A stretch of DNA of 64,000 nucleotides, from the NCBI RefSeq assembly GCF_000311785.1, contig NZ_HE978546.1, positions 1 through 64,000 of the forward strand, given 5' to 3'. Under the pieces are notes generated by a model. The model worked only from the letters and a program-made list of their open reading frames with translations, ran no database searches and had not been told where the DNA came from. This document shows positions 18,815-26,827 of the stretch, one piece after another. The DNA is from Brevibacillus massiliensis (lineage in GTDB: Bacteria > Bacillota > Bacilli > Brevibacillales > Brevibacillaceae). Position 1 is the first letter of the stretch; every line of letters starts with the position of its first letter. The translations under genes and the position numbers were made by a program.

Positions 18815-20161
18815 TTAGGGTTCGACCATGCGAAAGTGATTTTGAACCTCGTGATCCTGCAGCAGCATTTGCTTGTACTCGCTCAGAAAGCGGCCAGATA
18901 AGCCAGGGGCGTCCGCAGGCAGTTGGGCGGTAATGACATGTTCGCCGTTGTCACCGAGCACTGTATAGCGCACCTGTTTTTTCTTCAGTGTTTCCTCCTG
19001 TTTTTTCCAATCCTCCCTTGAATACCACTTGAGGGACAGCAGCTCTGCCGGTCTTTCCGGGGACAGGCCAATATAAGAAAATCGAACCCCGGACTGCACT
19101 TTTTCCACTGTGTACGCATCCCGCCATTTGGCCGGAATGGTAAAACCAAATCCCACATCATAGTCGGCGTAATCCTCCTCAACCAATTTGAGGCCGTCAC
19201 TGCCATCCCACTGATACCAGGAGTTAATCCACGGAACCTCCACCATTGGCAGCTCTTCCGAACCGACCGGTTGACTCTGGATGCCGATTTCGACAATACC
19301 GTCTCCATTTACGTCCTCCGAATGCAGCATATAAGGTTTAAACGTCTTATCCCCCCCGTATTCCGTTTTCCCAAAAACATCTGTCAGCTTGCCGTCTTTC
19401 ATGATCACCAGCGAGGTGAAGGCCGAGTGCGCTCCTACGCCCATGTCCACGAAGAGGCCCTTCACCGTCGGCGAGGCGCTGCCGATCAAGGCCTGATCAA
19501 AGCCGTTAATCCCCCCATCCATGTCCAGCTCGCTGACAGGCTTGATCTCGCCATCACGGTACCCGTACAGTTTCAGCTTGGATTCAAGTTTGTCGTGGTC
19601 GTGCAGCAAAACCGCTATCTCTGGGCGATCATCCCCGGTCAAGTCGCCAACGGCGATCTCCGAGTACTTTTGCCGCCAGATTTGCTTCAGATGGTCTCCT
19701 GTGAGCGAGTAGACGGAGATCTCGGAGTTAAGCCCGGCTCCTCCGCTCAATCCCACCAGCAGCTCCGGCAGGTTGTCACCGGTGACATCCTGAAAATCGG
19801 CGTAATCCAACTCACGGCCCAAAGCTTCCACATTGGCGATTTGTTTCCACTTGCCGGCTTCGTTTTCCAACACGAGAATCCCCAACTCGAACTCACTCGA
19901 TTCCTTTTTATAAAAGGCGACCGCATCATCCTGGCCGTCGCCGTTCAAGTCTTTCATATTAACGGCGCTCATCGGCAGCGGCCGGGATGGCACGGTCAGC
20001 TTTGCCCCTTCCGGCAGGGCCTGCATAACCGCCTCTGTCACGGCCTGCTGGGTTTGCGCCAGCCGCGGCGCTTTCACCAGATTGTCAGGCAAAGCGCTCA
20101 TCCCGCAGCCCGCTGTCAGCAAACCTGCTGCCAGTAGTAAGGAAACCCATTTCCACTTCAT
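18815..20161 (-). CDS. Lipoprotein with FG-GAP/VCBS-like repeats
   Basis: A 448-residue predicted lipoprotein. From MKWKWVSLLLAA the signal peptide ends in the lipobox LLTAGCG. The body carries four or more Asp-rich motifs of the FG-GAP/VCBS kind (DLNGDGQDDAV, DVTGDNLPELLV, DLTGDDRPEIAV, DVNGDGIVEIGI) spaced about 50-70 residues apart, which suggests a calcium-binding beta-propeller. The last 120 residues are different and unrecognised. It is probably displayed on the outer face of the membrane. No enzyme motif is seen and the neighbours give no functional clue. Confidence 0.8.
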   Translation of the reverse strand: MKWKWVSLLLAAGLLTAGCGMSALPDNLVKAPRLAQTQQAVTEAVMQALPEGAKLTVPSRPLPMSAVNMKDLNGDGQDDAVAFYKKESSEFELGILVLENEAGKWKQIANVEALGRELDYADFQDVTGDNLPELLVGLSGGAGLNSEISVYSLTGDHLKQIWRQKYSEIAVGDLTGDDRPEIAVLLHDHDKLESKLKLYGYRDGEIKPVSELDMDGGINGFDQALIGSASPTVKGLFVDMGVGAHSAFTSLVIMKDGKLTDVFGKTEYGGDKTFKPYMLHSEDVNGDGIVEIGIQSQPVGSEELPMVEVPWINSWYQWDGSDGLKLVEEDYADYDVGFGFTIPAKWRDAYTVEKVQSGVRFSYIGLSPERPAELLSLKWYSREDWKKQEETLKKKQVRYTVLGDNGEHVITAQLPADAPGLSGRFLSEYKQMLLQDHEVQNHFRMVEP

Positions 20162-20287
20162 CGCTCTGCCTTCTTCCCCTTCCACAAGCATTCACTTACT
20201 CGCGGGAAAACAGGCGAAAGTAGTTACAAAACAGAAACAACTTCCCTGCCAACAGGTGTAAGATCAGTGAAGTTTAGGAAAGCTACG

Positions 20288-20488
20288 ATGGAAGTATTTT
20301 CGAAGGGGGCGAGAGTTGCCGTGGACCAAACAGAGAAACATCCGGCCCGGAAAGATCAGCATGCCGACGAATATTTCTACTTTAACCTGGCCGATGAAAG
20401 CCATGAGAAGCTGTTGGAAAAAGAACTGCGCGAGGCAAGGGAGAATCCGTTGGAGCCTTTGCAAGAGGTGACTGAAGTAGAGTACTGA
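20288..20488 (+). CDS. Small hypothetical protein
   Basis: A 66-codon plus-strand gene, Glu/Lys-rich and hydrophilic, with no recognised family. The ATG is preceded by AGGAAAG at 6 bases; a GTG at 20321 behind AAGGGGG is the alternative start. The product ends in a run of acidic residues (EVTEVEY). A clear terminator follows 22 bp after the stop, which supports it being a real short transcription unit. Confidence 0.55.
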   Translation: MEVFSKGARVAVDQTEKHPARKDQHADEYFYFNLADESHEKLLEKELREARENPLEPLQEVTEVEY

Positions 20489-20510
20489 AGTTCGCTTGGG
20501 CGATGTCAAT

Positions 20511-20539
20511 CGTGTATCCTGCGGGGTACACGTTTTTTT
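20511..20539 (+). terminator. Rho-independent terminator
   Basis: CGTGTA and TACACG pair around a ten-base loop and are followed by seven T residues, directly after the small plus-strand gene. Confidence 0.85.
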
Positions 20540-20854
20540 CATGGTTCGGTGCAGGCGGACGGATCAAAAAAAAGGGCATCCAGCAGCTGGATGCAAAGAA
20601 GGAGTATGGAGAGCCATGGCGAGAACAATGAGTGTCAAACCATGATGCTTATGGTTGTATGATACCGGTAACGGAATGTTTGCGATACAAGCTTGACAGA
20701 TTTTGTGACAGAGAATTTCAAGCAAGTGGTTGCAAGGAACGAAAGAACGAGAATGCGCGTTAGATAATCTGCCAAACGAACATGAAAAAATACGGTTCTG
20801 TTGTACAATTCATTTTATATCGTGAAAGACCAAACCGGGAAGGCGGGGAAAAAG
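20540..20854. other. Gap with an unexplained minus-strand terminator
   Basis: No gene of normal length is seen. At 20565-20593 the perfect hairpin GCATCCAG-CTG-CTGGATGC, read on the minus strand, runs into CCTTTTTTTT: a strong terminator pointing left with no minus-strand gene to its right before 22499. A nine-codon frame (MARTMSVKP) on the plus strand follows AAGGAG at 20600 but is too short to judge. See findings for the possible small RNA. Confidence 0.5.
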
Positions 20855-21037
20855 ATGGGATTATTAGGGAGAATCGTTTTTTTGCAAAAGCTAAAAGACG
20901 AATTGATTGAAAAAGCGAAACATCCTTCCACTACCTATTTTCAGATGACGGAAATTTACAAGCAAATGCGCCAAATCAATATAGAAATCCAAAATATCAA
21001 ACGGACAGCAAATGACCAGAAGAAGCAGTCGGTCTAG
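20855..21037 (+). CDS. Small hypothetical protein
   Basis: A 60-residue plus-strand product starting at MGLLGRIVFLQKL, with GGCGGGGAA upstream of the ATG. It is basic and predicted largely helical (KLKDELIEKAKHP, then QMRQINIEIQNIKR), which may form a short coiled coil. No cysteine, transmembrane helix or known motif is seen. An 83 bp gap separates it from the MHS permease; co-transcription is possible. Confidence 0.55.
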   Translation: MGLLGRIVFLQKLKDELIEKAKHPSTTYFQMTEIYKQMRQINIEIQNIKRTANDQKKQSV

Positions 21038-21120
21038 CCATGCTTCGGTCCTCTGTCATACATTTGGCGAAAATCTTCCATAATATCAAGGAGTAGAATG
21101 CGGGTGAGGAGGATCTGGCA

Positions 21121-22434
21121 TTGACAACGTCTACAGAGCGTAGGGAGATACGGCGCATCACGAGCAACATCTTCAAGGGTTCGGTTGGGAACCTGATCGA
21201 GTGGTACGACTGGTACGTCTATTCGGCTTTCGCTGTGTACTTCTCGGCAGAGTTCTTCCCCAAAGGAGACATGACAACCCAACTGCTGAACACCGCGGCT
21301 GTCTTCGCCGTCGGCTTCCTGATGCGCCCGATCGGAAGTCTGCTGCTGGGCAGCTACGCCGACCGTCACGGCCGCCGAGCCGCACTCACGCTCTCCATCA
21401 CCGTCATGGCCGCCGGTTCCCTCGTGATCGCCTTCACGCCCGGCTACAGCACGATCGGTGTGCTGGCTCCCCTTATCCTGGTTCTCGCCCGTCTGCTGCA
21501 AGGTCTGTCGCTGGGAGGAGAGTATGGAACCTCGGCCACATACCTGTCCGAAATGGCCAGCAGCGGCCGCCGCGGCTTCTACTCAAGCTTCCAGTACGTC
21601 ACACTCGTCGCCGGCCAGCTGGTGGCACTGGGCGTCCAGATCATCCTCCAGCAAATACTCAGCGAAGCCGATATGAAGTCCTGGGGCTGGCGCATTCCCT
21701 TTGTGATCGGGGCATTGGGAGCGTTGGCCGTGCTGTGGCTGCGGCGGACAATGGATGAATCGGAGCAGTTTCAAAAGATGGGCTCAAAAAGCCGGAAAAA
21801 CGCCGGCACGATTCGGGCTTTGATGAAGCATCCCAAGGCAGTGCTGACAGTCGTCGGGCTTACCCTCGGCGGAACCGTCGCCTTCTACACCTATACGACG
21901 TACCTGCAGAAGTTCATGGTAAATACGGAGGGGCTCCCGAAGGAGGTCGTAAGCTGGATTAACTTCGTTGCTCTGCTCGTCTTCGTCGTGCTTCAGCCGC
22001 TCGCCGGCCTGCTCTCCGACCGAATCGGGCGGCGTCCGCTGCTGATTGGTTTTGGCCTTCTCGGAACGCTGCTGACGGTGCCGCTGTTTCTGATCCTGGA
22101 GCGGACAAGGAGTCCTTTTGCCGCTTTTTTGCTGATGATGGCAGGGCTGATCATCGTCACCGGCTACACATCGATCAACGCGATCGTGAAAGCCGAGCTC
22201 TTCCCTACTGAAATACGCGCATTGGGCGTGGGGTTTCCCTACGGAGTGACGGTCGCGGTGTTTGGCGGCACGGCCGAGTATATCGCGTTATGGTGCAAAA
22301 GCAGCGGCATTGAACCGCTCTTTTACTACTACGTGGCTGCCTGTATTGCCGTAAGTTTGATCGTCTACTGGCGAATGGAGGAGTCCTCCAAAATCTCCCG
22401 CATCGAGTCGGAGCAGGACACGAAGCTGCGCTAG
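21121..22434 (+). CDS. MFS metabolite:proton symporter (MHS type)
   Basis: A 437-residue major facilitator with 12 predicted helices. The N-terminal signature GNLIEWYDWYVYS (about residue 22) and the loop 2-3 motif GSYADRHGRRAAL are typical of the MHS subfamily, which imports 2-oxoglutarate, citrate, shikimate or proline/betaine with protons. The LQGLSLGGEYG motif follows helix 4. It starts at TTG behind GAGGAGG. This is one of only four protein genes on the plus strand here of ordinary size or clear function; its substrate cannot be told from sequence. Confidence 0.9.
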   Translation: MTTSTERREIRRITSNIFKGSVGNLIEWYDWYVYSAFAVYFSAEFFPKGDMTTQLLNTAAVFAVGFLMRPIGSLLLGSYADRHGRRAALTLSITVMAAGSLVIAFTPGYSTIGVLAPLILVLARLLQGLSLGGEYGTSATYLSEMASSGRRGFYSSFQYVTLVAGQLVALGVQIILQQILSEADMKSWGWRIPFVIGALGALAVLWLRRTMDESEQFQKMGSKSRKNAGTIRALMKHPKAVLTVVGLTLGGTVAFYTYTTYLQKFMVNTEGLPKEVVSWINFVALLVFVVLQPLAGLLSDRIGRRPLLIGFGLLGTLLTVPLFLILERTRSPFAAFLLMMAGLIIVTGYTSINAIVKAELFPTEIRALGVGFPYGVTVAVFGGTAEYIALWCKSSGIEPLFYYYVAACIAVSLIVYWRMEESSKISRIESEQDTKLR

Positions 22435-22445
22435 CTGTCTGACGG

Positions 22446-22479
22446 CAAAAAACCCATCCGTACGATGACGAGGGTTTTT
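22446..22479. terminator. Bidirectional terminator
   Basis: AAAAAACCC and GGGTTTTT bracket an ATCCGTACGATGACGA loop region between two converging genes (permease and binding protein), giving T runs in both directions. Confidence 0.8.
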
Positions 22480-22498
22480 GCGGTTTGCCAACGTCCGT

Positions 22499-23830
22499 TT
22501 ACTTCGAGACTTTTTTGTGATCCGCCAGCAATTTGTTGATCTTCTCCGCCGTTTCGTCCAGGACTTTTTGCGCATCGGCTCCCCCGTAAAGCTTCTCGAT
22601 GGAATTCTCCACTTCTGCTCTCGCCTCAGGGAAGACGCTCATCAATGCCCCTTGGGTCGCGATCGTCAGCTTTGTGCTTTGCAGTTGTTTTACAGCCGTC
22701 AGGTATTGGGGGTATTTGGCGTAGGTATCCTGCAGAATCTTCTCGTCGTATGCCGCTTTCGTAATCGGGAAGTAGCCCGTGTCGACCGCCCACTGTGCCT
22801 GGGTATCAGGCTGGGCGACGAATTTGAGGAAATCCCAGCCAGCCGCTTTCTGCTCGTCGGAGACGCTGTTCATCATCCAGATCGATCCGCCCCCGATGAT
22901 GACTCCCTTCGGTTCAACGCCATCCGGCACCGGCAGAAAACCCGTGCCCACTTCAAACGGCGAATCCTTCACATTGCTTGCCGTCGCTGCGGTCGAATCC
23001 AGATAGATCGCCACTTTCCCCGCCTTGAACGCCGCGCGGATATCGTCCCATTTGCGCCCGTAGTTGCCGAGCACGCCTTCCTTGTTCATCTCGTCGAGCC
23101 ACTGGTAGATCCGCAGCCCTTCCGGACCGTTCAGCAGCGTCTTGGCCGGTTCGCCCTTCCGCCCGTTTCCTTCATCGAGATAATCAGCTCCCTGGTTGGC
23201 CATCAACTGCTCGATAAACCAGCCGTAGATGAGGATGGCAAAGCCCTTTTCGTCCTTGGCGCTGTCGGTCAGCTTTTCGGCCGCCTCCCGTACTTCGCTG
23301 AAGGTGCGCGGCGGCTTCTCCGGATCGAGCCCCGCATCCCTGAACTTATCCTTGTTGTAGAACATGACGGCATTCGACGTGTTGAACGGCATCGAGTACA
23401 GCTTGCCATCGATCCGGTAATACCCGGCGATATTTTCTTCCAACTGGGAGAGGTCGAACTGCTCTTTGTCGATGAAATTCTGCACGGGTTGGATGTATCC
23501 GCTCTCGCTCATGAACTTGGTGCCTACCTCGTACACCTGCATCAGTGTGGGCGCCTCCGGCGTTCCGCCGACCGTCTTCAGCTTGGTCAGCGCTTCTTCG
23601 TACGATCCCTGGTACTCCGTCTGCACAAACACCTTTGTTTGCTTCGCATTGTAATTGTCGACGATCTTCTGCAGGGCTTTGCCCGCATCGCCGCCCATCG
23701 AATGCCAGAACGTCACTTTTACCTTGCCGTCGCCCGTCTGCCCGGTCTCGCCGCCCCCGGCGGTTTCGGAATTGGTGCAGCCGGCGAGCACCAGCAGCAA
23801 GACCAGGCCAAGAAGCCATATCCTTTTCAT
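22499..23830 (-). CDS. ABC transporter sugar-type binding lipoprotein
   Basis: A 443-residue extracellular solute-binding protein of family 1, similar in length and pattern to UgpB (glycerol-3-phosphate) and other carbohydrate binders. Lipobox LLVLAGCTNSE follows MKRIWLLGLVLL; the family signature is visible as NKDKFRDAGLDPEKPPRTFSE near residue 160. The ATG at 23830 is preferred (GGGGAAG upstream) over the GTG six codons earlier. It is the last gene of a three-gene importer operon with the two permeases. UgpB-like identity is a resemblance only; ligand unknown. Confidence 0.88.
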   Translation of the reverse strand: MKRIWLLGLVLLLVLAGCTNSETAGGGETGQTGDGKVKVTFWHSMGGDAGKALQKIVDNYNAKQTKVFVQTEYQGSYEEALTKLKTVGGTPEAPTLMQVYEVGTKFMSESGYIQPVQNFIDKEQFDLSQLEENIAGYYRIDGKLYSMPFNTSNAVMFYNKDKFRDAGLDPEKPPRTFSEVREAAEKLTDSAKDEKGFAILIYGWFIEQLMANQGADYLDEGNGRKGEPAKTLLNGPEGLRIYQWLDEMNKEGVLGNYGRKWDDIRAAFKAGKVAIYLDSTAATASNVKDSPFEVGTGFLPVPDGVEPKGVIIGGGSIWMMNSVSDEQKAAGWDFLKFVAQPDTQAQWAVDTGYFPITKAAYDEKILQDTYAKYPQYLTAVKQLQSTKLTIATQGALMSVFPEARAEVENSIEKLYGGADAQKVLDETAEKINKLLADHKKVSK

Positions 23831-23890
23831 GTTCTTCCCCACTTTCACGTTTGGTTTTGATCCCGTTCACCGCGATGCAGCCGGGTTCAT

Positions 23891-24700
23891 TCATCCTTTT
23901 AAAGCACCGGACATCAACCCTTTTTTCAGCTGTTTCAGCCCGACGAACAGGAATATCAGCGTCGGCAGCAGGACGATCACGACCCCTGCCATGACCACCG
24001 GCCAATTGGTTGAATTCTCCTGGGACTGCATCATCTTCAACCCGATTTGCACGGTCCGCACGCTCTTGTTGGTGGTTGCGAGCAGCGGCCACAAGTACAT
24101 GTTCCAGGTCGTGAGAAAGCCGTACACCCCCAGCGCCGCCAGCATCGGCTTGGACAGCGGCAGCACAAAGGAGAGCAGGAACCGCAGGTGGCCGCATCCT
24201 TCCAGCTCCGCAGCCTCGCGCAGCTCTTTGGGGATCGTCAGGAAGTGCTGGCGCAGCAGAAAGGTGCCAAAGGCGAGCGCAAAAAACGGGACGGACAGAC
24301 CTTGGTAGGTATTGATCCAGTTCAGGTGCAGGATCGTCAGGTAATTGGGGATCATGGTCGCTTCCCAGGGAATCATCATCGTCGAAATGAACAGGTAAAA
24401 AATCAATGTCCTTCCTTTAAACGGAATATAGACGAAGGCATAGGCGGCCAGACTGCTGACGGCGATTTGACCGACCATCACCGTCGTCGAGACGATCAGG
24501 CTGTTCAGCAAAAACTTGAGCAGGGGGACACTTTGCAGGGCCGCTTCGTAGTTTTCCAGCAAAAATTGGCTGGGGATGAGCTTGCCGCCGTACAGCTCCT
24601 CCGTGCTCATCAGACTGGCAGAGACGGCATAGAGGATCGGAAAGAAGAGGATCAGCGCCGACAGACCGAGCAGACAGGTAAGAATCGCGTTTTTCACCAT
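23891..24700 (-). CDS. Carbohydrate ABC transporter permease (UgpE-like)
   Basis: A 269-residue inner-membrane permease with six predicted helices and the binding-protein-dependent transport signature EAAELEGCGHLRFLLSFVLPL near residue 170, where the coupling helix meets the ATPase. Its ATG shares one base with the stop of the upstream permease (TAATG), so the two are translationally coupled. No ATP-binding gene is in this operon, implying a shared MsmX-like ATPase encoded elsewhere. Confidence 0.92.
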   Translation of the reverse strand: MVKNAILTCLLGLSALILFFPILYAVSASLMSTEELYGGKLIPSQFLLENYEAALQSVPLLKFLLNSLIVSTTVMVGQIAVSSLAAYAFVYIPFKGRTLIFYLFISTMMIPWEATMIPNYLTILHLNWINTYQGLSVPFFALAFGTFLLRQHFLTIPKELREAAELEGCGHLRFLLSFVLPLSKPMLAALGVYGFLTTWNMYLWPLLATTNKSVRTVQIGLKMMQSQENSTNWPVVMAGVVIVLLPTLIFLFVGLKQLKKGLMSGALKG

Positions 24701-25578
24701 TACTGATAGTGCACCCTCTTTTCCCCGACCTTGAACTGCACGTACGTCGCGATCAGGATGATCACGAACAGGATCATCGCTTGGGCGCTGGCCGTCCCGA
24801 ATTTGTAGTTGATAAACGCGTCCCGGTAGATCGAGTACACGATCAGATTGGTCGATTCCGCGGGGCCTCCTTTGGTCAGGATGTCGATTTGGCCGAAGGA
24901 TTGAAACGAATGGATAACGGTGACGACGGTGACAAAAAACAGGGTGGGAGACAAAAGCGGCAGCGTGATCCGAAACAGGTTGACCCAGTACCCGGCTCCG
25001 TCGATTTTGGCGCTTTCGTACAGTTCTTCCGAGATATTTTGCAGCCCTCCGAGCAGCACGATGAAATTAAAGCCCACGCTCATCCAGACGGTGGTCAGAG
25101 CGATCGAGACAAGCGCCCAGTCGGGACTGGTGAGCCACTGAATCGGAGCTGTGCCCAGCGTCTTCAAGATGTGATTGAACAGCCCGATGCTCGGATGAAA
25201 GAGGAAGAGCCAGATCGTGGAGCCGGCAGCGACAGAGACACCGAGCGAGGAAGAAAAAATGATCCGAAAAAATTCCACCCCCCTCACCCGTTCGTTGGCC
25301 AACACGGCCAAAAACAGCGCAAGCAGGATGCTTGTCGGCACCGTGTAGAGGACGAACAAAAAGGTGGACTTCATGCTCAGCCGGAAGCTGTCGGATGCCA
25401 GCAGCTGGACGTAGTTTTCCGCACCGACGAACTGGACGGGGACGCCGCGGGGGTCTGTCAGATACAGGCTGAAATAAATCGTTTTCAAAATAGGGTAAAA
25501 GACAAACACGATCATCAAGAACAGGGACGGGCCGACGAACATCATCCCGGTGCCAAAACTGCGCAGACTCCGTTTCAA
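24700..25578 (-). CDS. Carbohydrate ABC transporter permease (UgpA-like)
   Basis: A 292-residue permease, six transmembrane helices, with the coupling-helix motif ESAKIDGAGYWVNLFRITLPL near residue 205. The start is taken at the TTG (MKRSLRSFGTG) because AGGGGGTGA lies just upstream; the ATG 14 codons earlier has no ribosome site. First gene of the importer operon. The gap 25579-25702 between it and the microcompartment operon's terminator must hold its promoter. Confidence 0.9.
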   Translation of the reverse strand: MKRSLRSFGTGMMFVGPSLFLMIVFVFYPILKTIYFSLYLTDPRGVPVQFVGAENYVQLLASDSFRLSMKSTFLFVLYTVPTSILLALFLAVLANERVRGVEFFRIIFSSSLGVSVAAGSTIWLFLFHPSIGLFNHILKTLGTAPIQWLTSPDWALVSIALTTVWMSVGFNFIVLLGGLQNISEELYESAKIDGAGYWVNLFRITLPLLSPTLFFVTVVTVIHSFQSFGQIDILTKGGPAESTNLIVYSIYRDAFINYKFGTASAQAMILFVIILIATYVQFKVGEKRVHYQ

Positions 25579-25702
25579 GTCATCACCCCCTGCGATTGCT
25601 GCCTGTGCTAAAACGGTCATGAACGTTTTGTACCATTTTTATTCCTGGGAGACGATGGATATTCGGCAAAACGGTCGAATCTGCCCGGGCAGGCTGTCCA
25701 TG

Positions 25703-25748
25703 AAAAAATGGCCCGAGGAACGTTCACAAGGAACATTCCTCAGGCCAT
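25703..25748 (-). terminator. Terminator of the BMC operon
   Basis: On the minus strand ATGGCCTGAGGAATGTTC pairs with GAACGTTCCTCGGGCCAT across a five-base loop and is followed by TTTTTTC. It lies 16 bp after eutN and separates the microcompartment operon from the ABC importer. Confidence 0.9.
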
Positions 25749-25764
25749 CCAAAGCGTTTCTCTT

Positions 25765-26040
25765 CTACTCATCCTGCGATATCTCAAACGAATCGACGAT
25801 CCCGACGATGACGGCGTCCACCGGGACGTTTTTCTCCTGGAACAGGCTGCGGGCCACCGAACCGCGGGAGACAATCACCCGCTCGCCAACGCCGGCGCCG
25901 ATCCGATCGGCGGCGATGACGGTCTGCCCGCCTTCTGTCTCCTTCCAATCGATCGGCTGGACGATCAGGAGTTTCAAGTTTTCCATGCCCGCTTCTTTCT
26001 GGGTCGACCACACACTGCCGATGACCTTTCCTAAAAACAT
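25765..26040 (-). CDS. eutN: BMC vertex protein (EutN/CcmL family)
   Basis: A 91-residue pentameric-shell (BMC-P) protein that caps the vertices of microcompartments. The signature is intact: MFLGKVIGSVWSTQKE at the N-terminus, LLIVQP near residue 25, IAADRIGAGVGERVIVSRGSVAR in the middle and DAVIVGIVDSFEI at the end. The ATG is chosen (AGGGTGA 5 bases upstream); a GTG three codons earlier would overlap the preceding stop. Last gene of the operon. Confidence 0.95.
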   Translation of the reverse strand: MFLGKVIGSVWSTQKEAGMENLKLLIVQPIDWKETEGGQTVIAADRIGAGVGERVIVSRGSVARSLFQEKNVPVDAVIVGIVDSFEISQDE

Positions 26041-26045
26041 CCTGT

Positions 26046-26822
26046 TCACCCTTTTCCGAGGTAGTGGACGGAAATGCCTTTCTCTTTCAAGACGTCATAA
26101 GCCAAAGGGGAAACGATGCAGCCCGGCTGCAAGACGATTGTCTTGCCGAGATCCCCGGCGCGGGCTTTCACCCAGTCCGCCGTCAGCAATTTGCCTGGAA
26201 ACAGCGGAGTCTGGCCGCTTAGCTGCTCCGCCGGGACAAGTTTTTGGATCACAAGGTCAGCCAGGTCTTTTTGCGGCGCAAAGTGGATCCCCAGTTCCTT
26301 CATCTCGCTGCGATGCCGCTCGAACAGTCTTTGGTAGGGAACCGGAAGGGTTAACGTCTGCAGGCAGCGCCGGTCGGAGCGCTTCAAGCCGGGAACGTCT
26401 TCGCCAATGATGACGGGTTTCGCCAGGACCAATGCGGAAAAGATCAGCTCCGCCTTGATCGACCCCTTCATCCCGGCCGCTACTCTGGCGGCGTTGTCCA
26501 GATCGATCTCCGGCATGACGATGGCATCGTATTCTTTCGGCACCTCCAGCGGGGCAGGGGCGTACTCGTCCGCAGCGATGATCTTCCCCGCTCCGCCGCA
26601 TTCGATCCGGTGCATGCCCAGCCACGACGAGGTTTCTCCATCCAAAAACAGGATATCGTGGAAAATTCCATGATTTTTCAGTTTAATGAACTGATCGGTG
26701 AAGGCTTCCTGGGCTGTGCTGTCACAAAAGATGAACAAAACTTTTGGTCTGGCTGCCTGTTCCCCTTTCATCGCTTGCAAGATTTCCCGCGTGATCGACT
26801 CGACAATTTCTCTGACGTCCAT
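26046..26822 (-). CDS. Flavoprotein-fold BMC-associated protein
   Basis: A 258-residue protein of unknown reaction. Residues 1-20 (MDVREIVESITREILQAMKG) look like a microcompartment encapsulation helix. The central part (VLFIFCDSTAQEAF, then AIVMPEIDLDNAARVAAGM and LAKPVIIGEDVPG) follows the pattern of the flavoprotein/phosphopantothenoylcysteine-decarboxylase fold. The C-terminus (IVSPLAYDVLKEKGISV) resembles a segment in the PduL neighbour. Start is the ATG behind GGAGGTGAGG. Its place between pduL and eutN and its N-terminal helix argue for a lumen cargo, perhaps a flavin-dependent or cofactor-maintenance enzyme. Function is inference. Confidence 0.75.
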   Translation of the reverse strand: MDVREIVESITREILQAMKGEQAARPKVLFIFCDSTAQEAFTDQFIKLKNHGIFHDILFLDGETSSWLGMHRIECGGAGKIIAADEYAPAPLEVPKEYDAIVMPEIDLDNAARVAAGMKGSIKAELIFSALVLAKPVIIGEDVPGLKRSDRRCLQTLTLPVPYQRLFERHRSEMKELGIHFAPQKDLADLVIQKLVPAEQLSGQTPLFPGKLLTADWVKARAGDLGKTIVLQPGCIVSPLAYDVLKEKGISVHYLGKG

Positions 26823-26827
26823 GCTCC

